Shown: positions 1-7,059 of the stretch, piece by piece
Numbering within the stretch: position 1 is the stretch's first letter
How the letters are laid out: each line of letters begins with the position of its first letter
Assembly: GCA_045569115.1 (NCBI GenBank)
Contig: JBJKZS010000052.1
Coordinates: 1 to 8,502 of the forward strand
Source: S15-B10 sp045569115
GTDB lineage: Bacteria; Fidelibacterota; Marinisomatia; Marinisomatales; S15-B10
DNA length: 8,502 nt
Reading direction: 5' to 3'
Translations under genes and position numbers: made by a program
The notes under the pieces: model-generated
Databases searched by the model: none
Seen by the model: only the letters and a program-made list of their open reading frames with translations
Told to the model about the DNA's origin: nothing

Positions 1-272
1 TGAAAGTTATTGTCCTAGTTTTATTCATTGGTTCTTTTATCGGAACTCTCTTTGGTGATCTTATTGCATTTGCTCTTCCCGAAGGTGTCGTAAAACAATT
101 TTTTCTGCAGAGCACAGAATTTTCTCTAAAAGGATTCTTTGGAGGAGAAAATGATGCAATTTCTCTTGATTTGGGCGCTATTACGTTAATTTTAGGTCTA
201 AAAATAAGATTTAATTTCGCAACTATTTTTGGTCTTGGAGTCTCTTACTACTTTTTGAGGTATTTTCGCTAG
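1..272 (+). CDS. DUF4321 family small membrane protein (start just outside the window)
   Basis: The reading frame begins with AAA at base 3 and ends with TAG at 270-272. Bases 1-2 are TG, so the start codon (probably ATG) lies one base before the window, giving a protein of about 90 residues. It has two hydrophobic segments: an N-terminal one of about 25 residues containing a GSFIGTLFGDL-like Gly-rich stretch, and a C-terminal one of about 25 residues. The second begins after the LDLGAITLILGLKIR-type segment, which is typical of DUF4321 proteins. No catalytic motif is visible and the family has no established function. It lies 18 bases upstream of tatA and probably shares its transcript. Family assignment rests on remembered motif similarity; the membrane prediction is direct from sequence. 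Confidence 0.75.
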   Translation, partial: KVIVLVLFIGSFIGTLFGDLIAFALPEGVVKQFFLQSTEFSLKGFFGGENDAISLDLGAITLILGLKIRFNFATIFGLGVSYYFLRYFR

Positions 273-280
273 TTAATTTC

Positions 281-285
281 GGAGG
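281..285 (+). promoter_or_regulatory. Shine-Dalgarno site of tatA
   Basis: GGAGG lies 5 bases before the tatA ATG. It is the clearest ribosome binding site in the window and fixes the tatA start. Several later genes (batA, batB, batE) have no comparable site. Confidence 0.75.
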
Positions 286-290
286 TTAAA

Positions 291-527
291 ATGTTTCAAT
301 TAATGGATTTACCGTTTTTGGTCAGTATTGGAGGTTGGGAAGTTCTTCTAATTTTTTTAGTCGTGTTGCTTTTATTTGGCGCTAAGCGACTACCAGAGCT
401 TGCAAAAGGTCTTGGCAAAGGAATTAGGGAATTTAAAGGTGCTGTTGAGGGTTTTGAAAAAGAACTTGATGATGCAGCTGATTCAGTCGGAAAGTCGCAG
501 GAAAGCGACCAAAAGCCGATTGGCTAA
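291..527 (+). CDS. tatA: Sec-independent protein translocase subunit TatA
   Basis: TatA forms the pore or membrane-weakening assembly of the twin-arginine pathway, which exports folded proteins across the cytoplasmic membrane with TatC (not in this window). The 78-residue length is typical. Residues about 14-31 are one membrane helix, preceded by GGWE. The hinge FGAKRLPEL (29-37) follows, then an amphipathic helix with the family motif KGLGKGIREFKGA (39-51). The tail is short, acidic and polar. The ATG is supported by GGAGG 5 bases upstream. No TatB-like extension is present, so this is a TatA/E-type protein. The stop overlaps the most likely gatA start by 8 bases, suggesting translational coupling. 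The hinge and GKGIREFK motifs make this call secure. Confidence 0.95.
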   Translation: MFQLMDLPFLVSIGGWEVLLIFLVVLLLFGAKRLPELAKGLGKGIREFKGAVEGFEKELDDAADSVGKSQESDQKPIG

Positions 528-1878
528 GCCTAAAACCTTATTCTCAGAATTTTCTGAGTTTAAGCAGGCCTCAACTCGATTTAGCGACAGGAATGCAATT
601 GTTCATGATTTAGATCCTATTTGTTTAGAGGATTCTATAGATGATGGTCTTTTAAATGGTAAATCAATACTAATAAAAGATAATATAGCCGTTCAAGGAT
701 GGCCTTTATCTTGTTCATCAAAAATCCTTGATCAATATATTTCACCATATAATTCTACTGTTGTTACTAAAATTCTTCAAAATGGTGGAGTTATTGTTGG
801 AAAGACAAATCATGATGAATTTGCTATGGGTTCTTCAAACGAGCATTCGGTTTTTGGTCCTGTAAAGCATCCAACTAAAACTGATAGAGTTCCTGGTGGA
901 TCAAGTGGGGGTTCAGCCACTGCTGTTAAATTAAAATTAGCAGACTTTGCTTTAGGTTCTGATACTGGAGGTTCAGTTCGACAGCCAGCAGCTTTTTGTG
1001 GTGTTTATGGAATGAAGCCAACATATGGAAGAGTCTCGCGATACGGTTTGGTAGCATTTGCATCCTCCTTTGATCAAATTGGTCCTTTTTCAAGAACAAC
1101 AGAGGGTTTAGCAAGGCTTCTTCAAGTTATTTCAGGGCATGATTCAAAAGATGCTACATCCGCGAAAAAACCGGTTCCTGATTATTTAAATCATCTAGAT
1201 GGGCCCATAGCAAAGAGAATCGGTATACCATGGAAATTTTTGAAGGATGGTGTTCATTCTGAGATTGTTTATAAACTAAAAGAAATTGAATCATTCCTTA
1301 AATCAAATGGTTGTGAAATATGTGAAATTGAACTTCCTCATGCTAAATATGCAATTTCAACTTATTATGTTCTTACCAATGCGGAAGCTTCCTCCAATCT
1401 AGCACGATTTGATGGTGTAAGGTATGGTTTGAGTGAAAGAAGTTTCGACTTACAATCAATGTATAAAGATAGTCGATCAAAGGGCTTTGGTGATGAGGTA
1501 AAACGTAGGATCATGTTAGGAACTTATGTTCTTTCTTCAGGATATTATGATGCGTACTTCAAAAAAGCTCAACAAGTACGAAGGTTGATTCAAGATGACT
1601 TTATAAAAGTCTTCACTGATGTTGATCTTATACTTCTTCCTACTACTCCAACTCCAGCATTTAAGCAGGGAAAACATTTGAAAAATCCTTTAGAAATGTA
1701 TCTTTCTGATATTTTTACAACTCCAATAAGTCTTGCTGGTGTCCCTACTCTAAATATTCCAGCTGGAGAAACGTCAGATAATCTTCCAATCGGAATGCAA
1801 CTAGTAGGAAATTTCTTTAAGGAGGAAACAATTCTTCGTTTAAGTCATTATATGGAATATAATCTAAATTTGATGTGA
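520..1878 (+). CDS. gatA: Aspartyl/glutamyl-tRNA(Asn/Gln) amidotransferase subunit A
   Basis: GatA is the glutamine amidase of GatCAB. It releases ammonia used to convert Glu-tRNA(Gln) and Asp-tRNA(Asn) to the amidated forms in the cytoplasm. The amidase-signature triad is intact: with the TTG at 520 as start it is Lys53 (in ILIKDN), cis-Ser128 (in VPGGSSGGSA) and nucleophile Ser152 (in GSDTGGSVRQPA). The spacings of 75 and 24 match those of characterised GatA (Lys79/Ser154/Ser178 in S. aureus). The start is uncertain. TTG 520 gives 452 residues and an 8-base overlap with tatA; ATG 469 or 472 gives 469 or 468 residues, but the extra part is only tatA read out of frame. None has a good ribosome site. 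In every case about 10-26 N-terminal residues are missing relative to the usual form. gatB and gatC are not adjacent. The stop directly abuts the batA ATG. Confidence 0.93.
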   Translation: MAKPKTLFSEFSEFKQASTRFSDRNAIVHDLDPICLEDSIDDGLLNGKSILIKDNIAVQGWPLSCSSKILDQYISPYNSTVVTKILQNGGVIVGKTNHDEFAMGSSNEHSVFGPVKHPTKTDRVPGGSSGGSATAVKLKLADFALGSDTGGSVRQPAAFCGVYGMKPTYGRVSRYGLVAFASSFDQIGPFSRTTEGLARLLQVISGHDSKDATSAKKPVPDYLNHLDGPIAKRIGIPWKFLKDGVHSEIVYKLKEIESFLKSNGCEICEIELPHAKYAISTYYVLTNAEASSNLARFDGVRYGLSERSFDLQSMYKDSRSKGFGDEVKRRIMLGTYVLSSGYYDAYFKKAQQVRRLIQDDFIKVFTDVDLILLPTTPTPAFKQGKHLKNPLEMYLSDIFTTPISLAGVPTLNIPAGETSDNLPIGMQLVGNFFKEETILRLSHYMEYNLNLM

Positions 1879-2871
1879 ATGTTTGAATTTGATAATCCTT
1901 GGTTTCTTCTCCTTTTCCTTTTAATTCCACTAGCTATATTGTGGGATAAACGCTGGGGTTCAATTAGACAGGGCACTATACAAATTTCATCAATTGAGCA
2001 CCTTAAGAGAATCTCTAGCCTCTCTGGTTCTAAAAAGATAAAAAGGATCAATGTTGTTTATCTAATTATTTTTTCTCTCATTATTACTGCTATGGCAAAA
2101 CCTAGAGCAATTCTTGACCTATCGGAAACTTCCGTTAATATAGTGGATATTAATCTAGTGTTAGATATAAGTAGTAGTATGCGAGCTGAAGATTTCAAAC
2201 CAAATCGTCTTGAAGCTGCAAAAGAAACTGCAAGGAGTTTCATAGAGCACCGAAAAGGTGACAGAATTGGCTTATTAGTGTTCGCTGGCGAGAGCTACAT
2301 ACAATGCCCGCTAACAATAGATTATAATGTACTTTTAGATTTACTTGATCAGGTTGAAATTGTAGATGAGGCTCATGATGGTACGGCTATTGGGATGGCA
2401 ATCTCTCATGGAATTAATCGTTTGCGTAGCAGTGAAATAAAGAGTCGAGTTATGGTCTTGTTATCCGATGGAAGTAATAATACTGGAGAACTTGACCCAG
2501 TTACCGCTGCTGGATTTGCAAAAGAATATGATATCCGAATATACTCTATAGGTGTTGGAAGTAGGGGTAATGCACCATTCCCTGTGAATGACCCAGTTTT
2601 AGGAAAAAGATATGTCCAGGTTCCAGTGGAAATGGATGAAAAAACTCTTCGTGAAATAGCGGATATAACAGGGGGTAAATATTATAGGGCTACTAATGAA
2701 GATCAATTGCTTTCTATTTATGAAGAAATAAACTCGCTAGAGAGATCTGATATAATTGTAGAACATTTTCGAAAATATAATGAACTATTTGGTTGGTTAT
2801 TATTGCCAGCAGTCATTTTAGCTTTAGGGACACTTTATATTAATGAAAATATTTTCAGAAAACGTTTGTAA
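1879..2871 (+). CDS. batA: BatA, membrane-anchored VWA-domain protein
   Basis: This is a 330-residue protein of the Bacteroides aerotolerance type. Membrane helices lie at about 7-22, 58-74 and 303-321, with a von Willebrand A domain between (about 90-285). The metal-ion-dependent adhesion site is complete: DISSS (Asp96, Ser98, Ser100), Thr169 in DGTAIG and Asp197 in LLSDGSNNTG. The domain should therefore bind a divalent cation and a partner protein. The N-terminal FDNPWFLLLFLLIP segment and the AKPR end of helix 2 are typical of BatA. ATG 1879 follows the gatA TGA with no spacer and no visible Shine-Dalgarno site, so re-initiation after gatA is likely. In Bacteroides and Leptospira this cluster is linked to aerotolerance or stress survival; its biochemical action is not settled. 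It is called BatA rather than BatB from its order and its match to BatA features. Confidence 0.92.
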   Translation: MFEFDNPWFLLLFLLIPLAILWDKRWGSIRQGTIQISSIEHLKRISSLSGSKKIKRINVVYLIIFSLIITAMAKPRAILDLSETSVNIVDINLVLDISSSMRAEDFKPNRLEAAKETARSFIEHRKGDRIGLLVFAGESYIQCPLTIDYNVLLDLLDQVEIVDEAHDGTAIGMAISHGINRLRSSEIKSRVMVLLSDGSNNTGELDPVTAAGFAKEYDIRIYSIGVGSRGNAPFPVNDPVLGKRYVQVPVEMDEKTLREIADITGGKYYRATNEDQLLSIYEEINSLERSDIIVEHFRKYNELFGWLLLPAVILALGTLYINENIFRKRL

Positions 2872-3903
2872 ATGATTGATTTCAGGTATCCTTTTGTATT
2901 CTTCATTTATCTATTTCTGATTGTCTTGATGATAATCAAACGAGCTAAATCAAAGGAGAGAAATTTAGAGTTATCTCGCTGGGGGGAAGAAAAATTAAGA
3001 ACTCGACTTTTTTCTAAGGTTAATATGAAATTGCTTAGAAGAAAAGCCATTGTTCAATGGTGGGGAATTCTCTTTTTAATTTTTGCAGCTTCTGGCCCGC
3101 AAATTGGATCCTCATTAAAGGAAGTTGAAAGTAGAGGAGTAGATATTCTTGTAGCTCTTGATATTTCAAAGAGTATGTTAGCGGAGGATATAAAGCCTAC
3201 AAGATTGGAAAAATCCAAATTTGAGATAAATCGTCTTGTATCTAAACTTGAAGGAGATAGAATTGGTCTTGTTGTTTTTGCTGGAACTAGTCACCTTTAT
3301 CTGCCTTTGACTAGTGATTATGATGCTGCTAGACTTTTTGTTAATGCGATTGATACAGAAATGGTGAGGTCTCAAGGCACAGCTTTGAGTGATGCATTAT
3401 TAACTTCGCTTAATGCATTTAGCTCTACGGATGAAAAGCACAGAGTTCTTATTGTTTTAAGCGATGGTGAGGATCATGAAGGAGAAGCTGTGGTCTCGGC
3501 AAAAAACCTAGTTGATAAGGGAGTAATTATACATACCGCGGGTGTTGGGACAAATGCTGGATCATTGATTCCAATTTATAATAAGCAAGGTCTCCAGACT
3601 GATTATAAGAAAGATAGGTCGGGGAAATTAATTACATCCATACTAAACATGGCTGTACTCCAAGAAATATCCACTATTTCTGGCGGTGTGGCAATTCGGT
3701 TTGATGGTAATTCAGGAAACATGGATGATTTGATTAATATTATTGATAATATGGATAAGAGAACCTTAAAAACTCATGAATATTCACAGTTTGAAGATAG
3801 GTATCAATATTTTCTTGCATTTGCTATGCTATTATTTGTAATTGACTTTTTGATTAAAACTAGGAAAGACGAAGGAGAAGATTGGCGAGGTCGTTTTGTT
3901 TAA
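2872..3903 (+). CDS. batB: BatB, membrane-anchored VWA-domain protein
   Basis: This is a 343-residue paralogue of the preceding BatA with the same plan: helices at about 7-23 and 59-76, a VWA domain at about 90-290, and a C-terminal helix at about 311-328 with a charged tail. Its metal site is also complete: DISKS (Asp97, Ser99, Ser101), Thr170 in GTALSD and Asp198 in VLSDGEDHEG. SMLAEDIKPTRLEKSK after the first motif and the LKTHEYSQFEDRYQYFL stretch before the last helix are typical of BatB. The insertion GLQTDYKKDRSGKLIT (about 240-255) before the final strand also matches the family. ATG 2872 directly follows the batA TAA with no obvious ribosome site, pointing to coupled translation. It probably pairs with BatA in a membrane complex, inferred from the family. 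Confidence 0.92.
   Translation: MIDFRYPFVFFIYLFLIVLMIIKRAKSKERNLELSRWGEEKLRTRLFSKVNMKLLRRKAIVQWWGILFLIFAASGPQIGSSLKEVESRGVDILVALDISKSMLAEDIKPTRLEKSKFEINRLVSKLEGDRIGLVVFAGTSHLYLPLTSDYDAARLFVNAIDTEMVRSQGTALSDALLTSLNAFSSTDEKHRVLIVLSDGEDHEGEAVVSAKNLVDKGVIIHTAGVGTNAGSLIPIYNKQGLQTDYKKDRSGKLITSILNMAVLQEISTISGGVAIRFDGNSGNMDDLINIIDNMDKRTLKTHEYSQFEDRYQYFLAFAMLLFVIDFLIKTRKDEGEDWRGRFV
3887..3891 (+). promoter_or_regulatory. Shine-Dalgarno site deciding the batC TTG start
   Basis: GAGGT, inside the last codons of batB, lies 4 bases before TTG 3896. It supports a TTG start that overlaps the end of batB by 8 bases and places a signal peptide directly at the N-terminus of BatC. Confidence 0.55.
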
Positions 3904-4546
3904 TTTGTTTTTTATAGTAATTATTAACTTCTGCATTATAAATGGACAAAGTCTCATAGAAGGTCCAATTTTATTTGAAAAGAAGAATTCTATTAAAGGA
4001 AAAATATTAGATATTCCTGAAGTTCATTTTAACTCAGGATATTCAGCTTATTCAAATGAGAACTTTGAAAAGGCAAAAAAAGATTTTGAGATGGCATCCC
4101 AAACGGATAGTGAAGATCTTAAATCTATGTCTTATTACAACTTAGGAAACACATTGCACAGCCAGGGTGAATTAGAGAAAAGTCTCTTGGCATTTAGAAA
4201 GGCAATTGAACTTAATCCCAAGGATTTAGATTCTAAATTCAATTATGAACTTACGAAAAGATTGTTGCAGAAGAGCCAAAAGGAACAATCCCAGCAACAA
4301 CGATCTGATGAGGAAAAAAAAGATGAGCAAAAAGAGGAAAACCAAGAACAATCAGATCAAAATAAAGAGGAACAATCTGAAGATAATATTTCTAGTCAGG
4401 AACAGTCTCAACAGCGAGAGTCCGACTATGACAGGAAAAAGCCTAACGCTGAGGCGACACTAGATGCTTTGAAAGCGGATGAAGAAAATTTGATGAAACG
4501 TAAATTAGATAATTCAAAATTAAAAATACTTGATAAGGATTGGTAG
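3896..4546 (+). CDS. batC: BatC, exported TPR protein with Gln/Glu-rich tail
   Basis: This is a 216-residue protein starting at TTG and overlapping batB by 8 bases. Residues 1-18 form a hydrophobic export signal. Two tetratricopeptide repeats follow: about 41-74 (FNSGYSAY...EKAKKDFEMA) and 77-110 (YYNLGNTLHSQGELEKSLLAFRKAI...NP). Residues about 125-177 are a low-complexity Gln/Glu/Lys/Ser stretch in which EQS recurs four times. The end, ALKADEENLMKRKL...KDW, is the conserved C-terminal element seen in many BatC proteins. TPRs bind proteins, so BatC is probably a periplasmic adaptor between the VWA proteins and BatD/BatE; this is inference. No membrane helix follows the signal. The TTG is chosen because GAGGT precedes it and the signal peptide begins there. 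The TAG stop abuts the batD ATG. Confidence 0.88.
   Translation: MFNLFFIVIINFCIINGQSLIEGPILFEKKNSIKGKILDIPEVHFNSGYSAYSNENFEKAKKDFEMASQTDSEDLKSMSYYNLGNTLHSQGELEKSLLAFRKAIELNPKDLDSKFNYELTKRLLQKSQKEQSQQQRSDEEKKDEQKEENQEQSDQNKEEQSEDNISSQEQSQQRESDYDRKKPNAEATLDALKADEENLMKRKLDNSKLKILDKDW
4280..4426 (+). repeat. Degenerate Gln/Glu-coding repeats in batC
   Basis: GAACAATC/GAACAGTC occurs at 4283, 4347, 4371 and 4401, each time coding Glu-Gln-Ser. The outermost copies extend to similar units, EQSQQQRSD (4283-4309) and EQSQQRESD (4401-4427). The unit is imperfect and lies wholly inside the unstructured tail of BatC, so it is a coding low-complexity stretch rather than an independent element. Confidence 0.6.
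4535..4539 (+). promoter_or_regulatory. Shine-Dalgarno site of batD
   Basis: AAGGA lies 7 bases before ATG 4547, inside the last codons of batC. It supports the batD start, which is immediately followed by a signal peptide (MKKIFFFMTLIFF). Confidence 0.55.
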
Positions 4547-4813
4547 ATGAAAAAAATATTTTTTTTCATGACACTAATATTTTTTCAAGTTTTATTTGCT
4601 GAAACACAGATTCAAACAACAGTTGATAAGAATAGGATACGAATAAATGAAGCTCTGACTTTAAAGATTACCGCTAAAGAATCTGATGATTTTCCTAAGC
4701 TTAAATTGACTGACTTGAAAGATTTTACTGTAATCTCTGGACCAGGGCAATCAAGTAGTTTTCAATGGGTTAATGGAAAGTTGTCTAGTTCAAAACTCTG
4801 TCTTGGACTCTAA
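4547..4813 (+). CDS. batD: BatD, N-terminal part, cut short by a frameshift
   Basis: As written, this frame ends at TAA 4811-4813 after 88 residues. It encodes a signal peptide (about 1-18, ending LFA before ETQ) and the first beta-rich segment of BatD, including TTVDKNRIRINEALTLKI and the family-typical ISGPGQSSSFQWVNGKLSSS. The last residues after Lys83 are out of frame. BatD continues in the -1 frame from 4795, and the two parts form one gene of 587 residues if one A is added to the run at 4792-4795. ATG 4547 directly follows the batC TAG and has AAGGA 7 bases upstream. The gene is a probable exported membrane protein of the Bat complex. Whether the break is real or a sequencing/assembly error cannot be told from one sequence, but the unbroken downstream frame favours an error or a very recent change. 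Confidence 0.85.
   Translation: MKKIFFFMTLIFFQVLFAETQIQTTVDKNRIRINEALTLKITAKESDDFPKLKLTDLKDFTVISGPGQSSSFQWVNGKLSSSKLCLGL
4792..4795 (+). other. Probable single-base deletion (frameshift site) in batD
   Basis: The upstream frame stops at 4811-4813, and the downstream frame has a TAG at 4786-4788, so the shift must lie between 4789 and 4813. Adding one A to this four-A run gives SSSKTLSWTLIPNKIGNL, which restores the usual BatD sequence with no lost or odd residue. A -1 ribosomal slip on AAA would give the same protein, but the site lacks the usual X-XXY-YYZ heptamer. Confidence 0.8.
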
Positions 4814-6309
4814 TTCCAAATAAGATCGGCAACCTAATAATTCCTTCATTTCCTATTAATATTGGTGGAAAATTAATTAATTCTGAACCCATAGAAATAA
4901 TTGTTATAGAATCTTCATCTCCCACCCTTTCTGAAACTGAAAAATCTGATCCTGATAACAATAATACTGCTCCTCTGTTATTTCTAGTAGCTGAACCTAA
5001 TAAGAAAGAAATTTTCCAAGGTGAGCAAGTTACTGTTGATTATAAAATCTATACTCGTGTAAATATGAGACAATATGCTATTGAATCAAAACCTCAAGGA
5101 ATTGGCTTTTGGCAAGAAGAACTTTATGCTCCAAAGCAACCAACTTTGAAGGAAACTTCCATAGATGGAATTAGGTATCGAGTGGCGACTTTATATAAAG
5201 TTGCCCTTTTTCCAATAAATAATGGTCTATTAGAGATTGAACCAATGATTTTGAATTGTTCAATTGAGGTACCATCAAAGAATCGTCAGTTTTCATTATT
5301 TAATGATTTCTTTTCGGACCCTTTTTTTTCTAGGACAAAAAAACAAATCGTCAGTTCTAAAAAACTAAAGATTGATGTAAAACCAGTTCCTCAACTTGGA
5401 AAGACGCCTGATTATACTGGAGCAGTAGGACGTTTCGAAATAAAAGCAAGTGTAGATACTGCACGTGTTTCTGTTAATGAAGCCATAACTTTTAATGTAG
5501 AATTGTCGGGAACTGGAAATTTAGCATTGTTCCAATTGCCAGAAATACAATTTCCTAGTGGCCTTGAGGTTTTTAGCCCCAAAGTAAAGATTGAGAAAGA
5601 TCCTTTTCGAGATGAAATTTCAGCTACTCGTACATGGGAATATATTCTTATTCCACGAAGTGATGGACAATACATTCTTCCTAATATAAAGTTAGACTAT
5701 TTCGAACCCAACTTAGGTCGCTGGGAAAAAATCACCACAAATAGGATACCAATACTAGCTACCCCGTCTGAAAACACCTTCATGGTTGAGGGAGGATTAA
5801 CCAAGGAAGAAATTTCACTTTTGAAGAAGGATATTCGATATATAAGACAAAAACCAGTAAGAATGAGAAATAGTTCTAATCGTGTTTTTCCAATGGGATT
5901 CTGGTATATTAATATTTTAGCTATTGGAATTTTCTTTACCCCTAATATTATTAAAAAAGTAAAAAGTGATATACAGGAACGTTCAGGTATTTACGTAAAG
6001 CATAAGGCAATTAGAAGGCTAAAGAATGAATTGGGTAAAGTAAAATCAGATAATGATTTTCAAAGTGTAGAAAAATCCATTTACGCGTATTTTTCGACCC
6101 AACTTGAAATTAGTGAAGTTGGACTTGATTCTCGAATTATTCGAACTAAATTATTAGGTTTAGTTGACAGTAAGAGTATTCAAGTACTCGAAGATATTTT
6201 AGCTAAGTGTGGATTGGGTCAATATGCTAAATCAACAAAAGAAATATTAGCATCTCAGCTTGCTGATGAAACGATTAAACTAATTGTGGAAATCGATAAA
6301 CAGCTATGA
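4798..6309 (+). CDS. batD: BatD, main and C-terminal part, after the frameshift
   Basis: This frame is open from 4789 to TGA 6307-6309 and continues BatD; its first ATG is at 5065, so a gene caller would report 5065-6309 (414 residues). It holds the rest of the beta-rich exported region, including IPSFPINIGGKL early on. The DFFSDPFF motif (about 253-260 of the joined protein) is characteristic of BatD. A further Ig-like beta domain follows (about 285-410). One membrane helix lies at about 450-469 (FWYINILAIGIFF), followed by a Lys-rich cytoplasmic tail of about 118 residues. No start codon with a ribosome site exists near 4798, so independent translation of this part is unlikely without the upstream piece or slippage. 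The last four bases, ATGA, overlap the batE start. BatD probably forms the large periplasmic scaffold of the Bat complex; its exact role is unknown. Confidence 0.88.
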   Translation: MSWTLIPNKIGNLIIPSFPINIGGKLINSEPIEIIVIESSSPTLSETEKSDPDNNNTAPLLFLVAEPNKKEIFQGEQVTVDYKIYTRVNMRQYAIESKPQGIGFWQEELYAPKQPTLKETSIDGIRYRVATLYKVALFPINNGLLEIEPMILNCSIEVPSKNRQFSLFNDFFSDPFFSRTKKQIVSSKKLKIDVKPVPQLGKTPDYTGAVGRFEIKASVDTARVSVNEAITFNVELSGTGNLALFQLPEIQFPSGLEVFSPKVKIEKDPFRDEISATRTWEYILIPRSDGQYILPNIKLDYFEPNLGRWEKITTNRIPILATPSENTFMVEGGLTKEEISLLKKDIRYIRQKPVRMRNSSNRVFPMGFWYINILAIGIFFTPNIIKKVKSDIQERSGIYVKHKAIRRLKNELGKVKSDNDFQSVEKSIYAYFSTQLEISEVGLDSRIIRTKLLGLVDSKSIQVLEDILAKCGLGQYAKSTKEILASQLADETIKLIVEIDKQL

Positions 6310-7058
6310 ATAGACTCTCAATTATATTCTTACTATTTATAAGTCTCCAAGCTAACTATGCTAGTCATGCTGACTCACTTTTTGTCGAAGCAAATAAACG
6401 TTATAGCATGCAGGATTACGTTAATGCTTTAGGTGTTTATGAACAGCTTATCAGTCAGGGTTACGAGCATTCTAATTTGTACTATAATCTTGGTAATACA
6501 TATTATCAATTAGCTGAATTAGGGAATGCTATTTGGGCTTATGAAAAGGGCCTTTTTCTTAGGCCTAGTGATGATGACCTTGTTTATAACCTTAGTATTG
6601 CAAATGCTAGAATTGTTGATAGAATAATTATCCCTGAGCCCTTTTTTTTCGTCAAATTATATAGTTCTTTTAAACAAATATTTTCTCCAAACCAATGGCT
6701 ATATGTAATTAGTTGCTTAATTCTATTAACCTCGATCTTTTCAACAATAGGAAGGATTTGGAAAAATCGCACAACTCATCTCATTACAAACTTTTCGTCC
6801 TTCATTATAGCTCTTGGGTTTATATCTTTTTTTATATTTGTTGATGTTTATTATGATCTTTCAAATGATGAATCTGGTGTTGTAACTGTAAAAGAAGGAA
6901 GAGTTTATTCAGCACCTTCAAAAAGCAGCAATTTATTATTTGTAGTACATGAAGGAACCAAAGCGAAAATATCAAGCAGGCAAAATCCATGGGTTGAAAT
7001 TCAACTAATTGATGGTAAAAAAGGCTGGTTATCGTTGAAAAATATGAGATTGCTTTAG
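6306..7058 (+). CDS. batE: BatE, TPR and SH3-like membrane protein
   Basis: This is a 250-residue protein whose ATG overlaps the batD stop as ATGA. A signal peptide covers about 1-20 (ending near YAS-HAD). Two TPRs follow: about 22-55 (SLFVEANKRYSMQDYVNALG) and 56-89 (NLYYNLGNTYYQLAELGNAI). Two membrane helices lie at about 129-147 and 162-180, and a small bacterial SH3-like domain at about 190-250 (VVTVKEGRVYSAPS to GKKGWLSLKNMRLL). TPRs and the SH3-like domain both suit protein or peptidoglycan contact outside the cytoplasmic membrane. This order of domains, together with the position after batD, is typical of BatE. There is no clear ribosome site, so translation is probably coupled to batD. 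A disruptive frameshift in batD would therefore be expected to affect batE expression. Confidence 0.9.
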   Translation: MNRLSIIFLLFISLQANYASHADSLFVEANKRYSMQDYVNALGVYEQLISQGYEHSNLYYNLGNTYYQLAELGNAIWAYEKGLFLRPSDDDLVYNLSIANARIVDRIIIPEPFFFVKLYSSFKQIFSPNQWLYVISCLILLTSIFSTIGRIWKNRTTHLITNFSSFIIALGFISFFIFVDVYYDLSNDESGVVTVKEGRVYSAPSKSSNLLFVVHEGTKAKISSRQNPWVEIQLIDGKKGWLSLKNMRLL

Positions 7059-7059
7059 G

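Noticed and set aside
376..519. A start of gatA at ATG 376, giving a 500-residue protein
   Set aside because: It would overlap tatA by 152 bases, and its first 48 residues are only tatA read in another frame with no GatA similarity.
926..1114. Minus-strand open frame of 62 residues inside gatA
   Set aside because: It lies opposite strongly conserved amidase-signature coding sequence, and its product has no recognisable domain or ribosome site.
1818..1825. Strong Shine-Dalgarno-like TAAGGAGG inside gatA as a site for batA
   Set aside because: It lies 53 bases before the batA ATG, far too distant, and the intervening frame-1 codons end at the gatA stop; it simply codes Phe-Lys-Glu-Glu of GatA.
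1848..2243. Two minus-strand open frames opposite the gatA end and batA
   Set aside because: They mirror the codon pattern of batA on the other strand, overlap known domains and show no protein features.
3178..3375. Minus-strand open frame opposite the batB VWA domain
   Set aside because: The plus-strand frame encodes a complete metal-binding motif; the opposite frame is a shadow.
1879..3903. BatA and BatB as a recent tandem duplication
   Set aside because: They share fold and metal motifs but differ widely in the rest of the sequence and each matches its own known family, so the duplication is ancient.
4245..4463. Second plus-strand frame of 72 residues within batC
   Set aside because: It is an alternative frame of the A-rich, Gln/Glu/Lys-coding repeat region, which produces long stop-free Lys/Asn runs by composition.
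4785..4815. Programmed -1 ribosomal frameshift in batD
   Set aside because: AAA re-pairing is possible, but there is no standard slippery heptamer and no obvious downstream pseudoknot, and no reason known for BatD to need two products; a one-base error or mutation is simpler.
5412..5675. Minus-strand open frame of 87 residues opposite batD
   Set aside because: The plus strand here codes a clear BatD beta domain; the opposite frame has no domain.
6584..6772. Minus-strand open frame of 62 residues opposite batE
   Set aside because: It lies opposite the BatE membrane-helix coding region and is a composition shadow.
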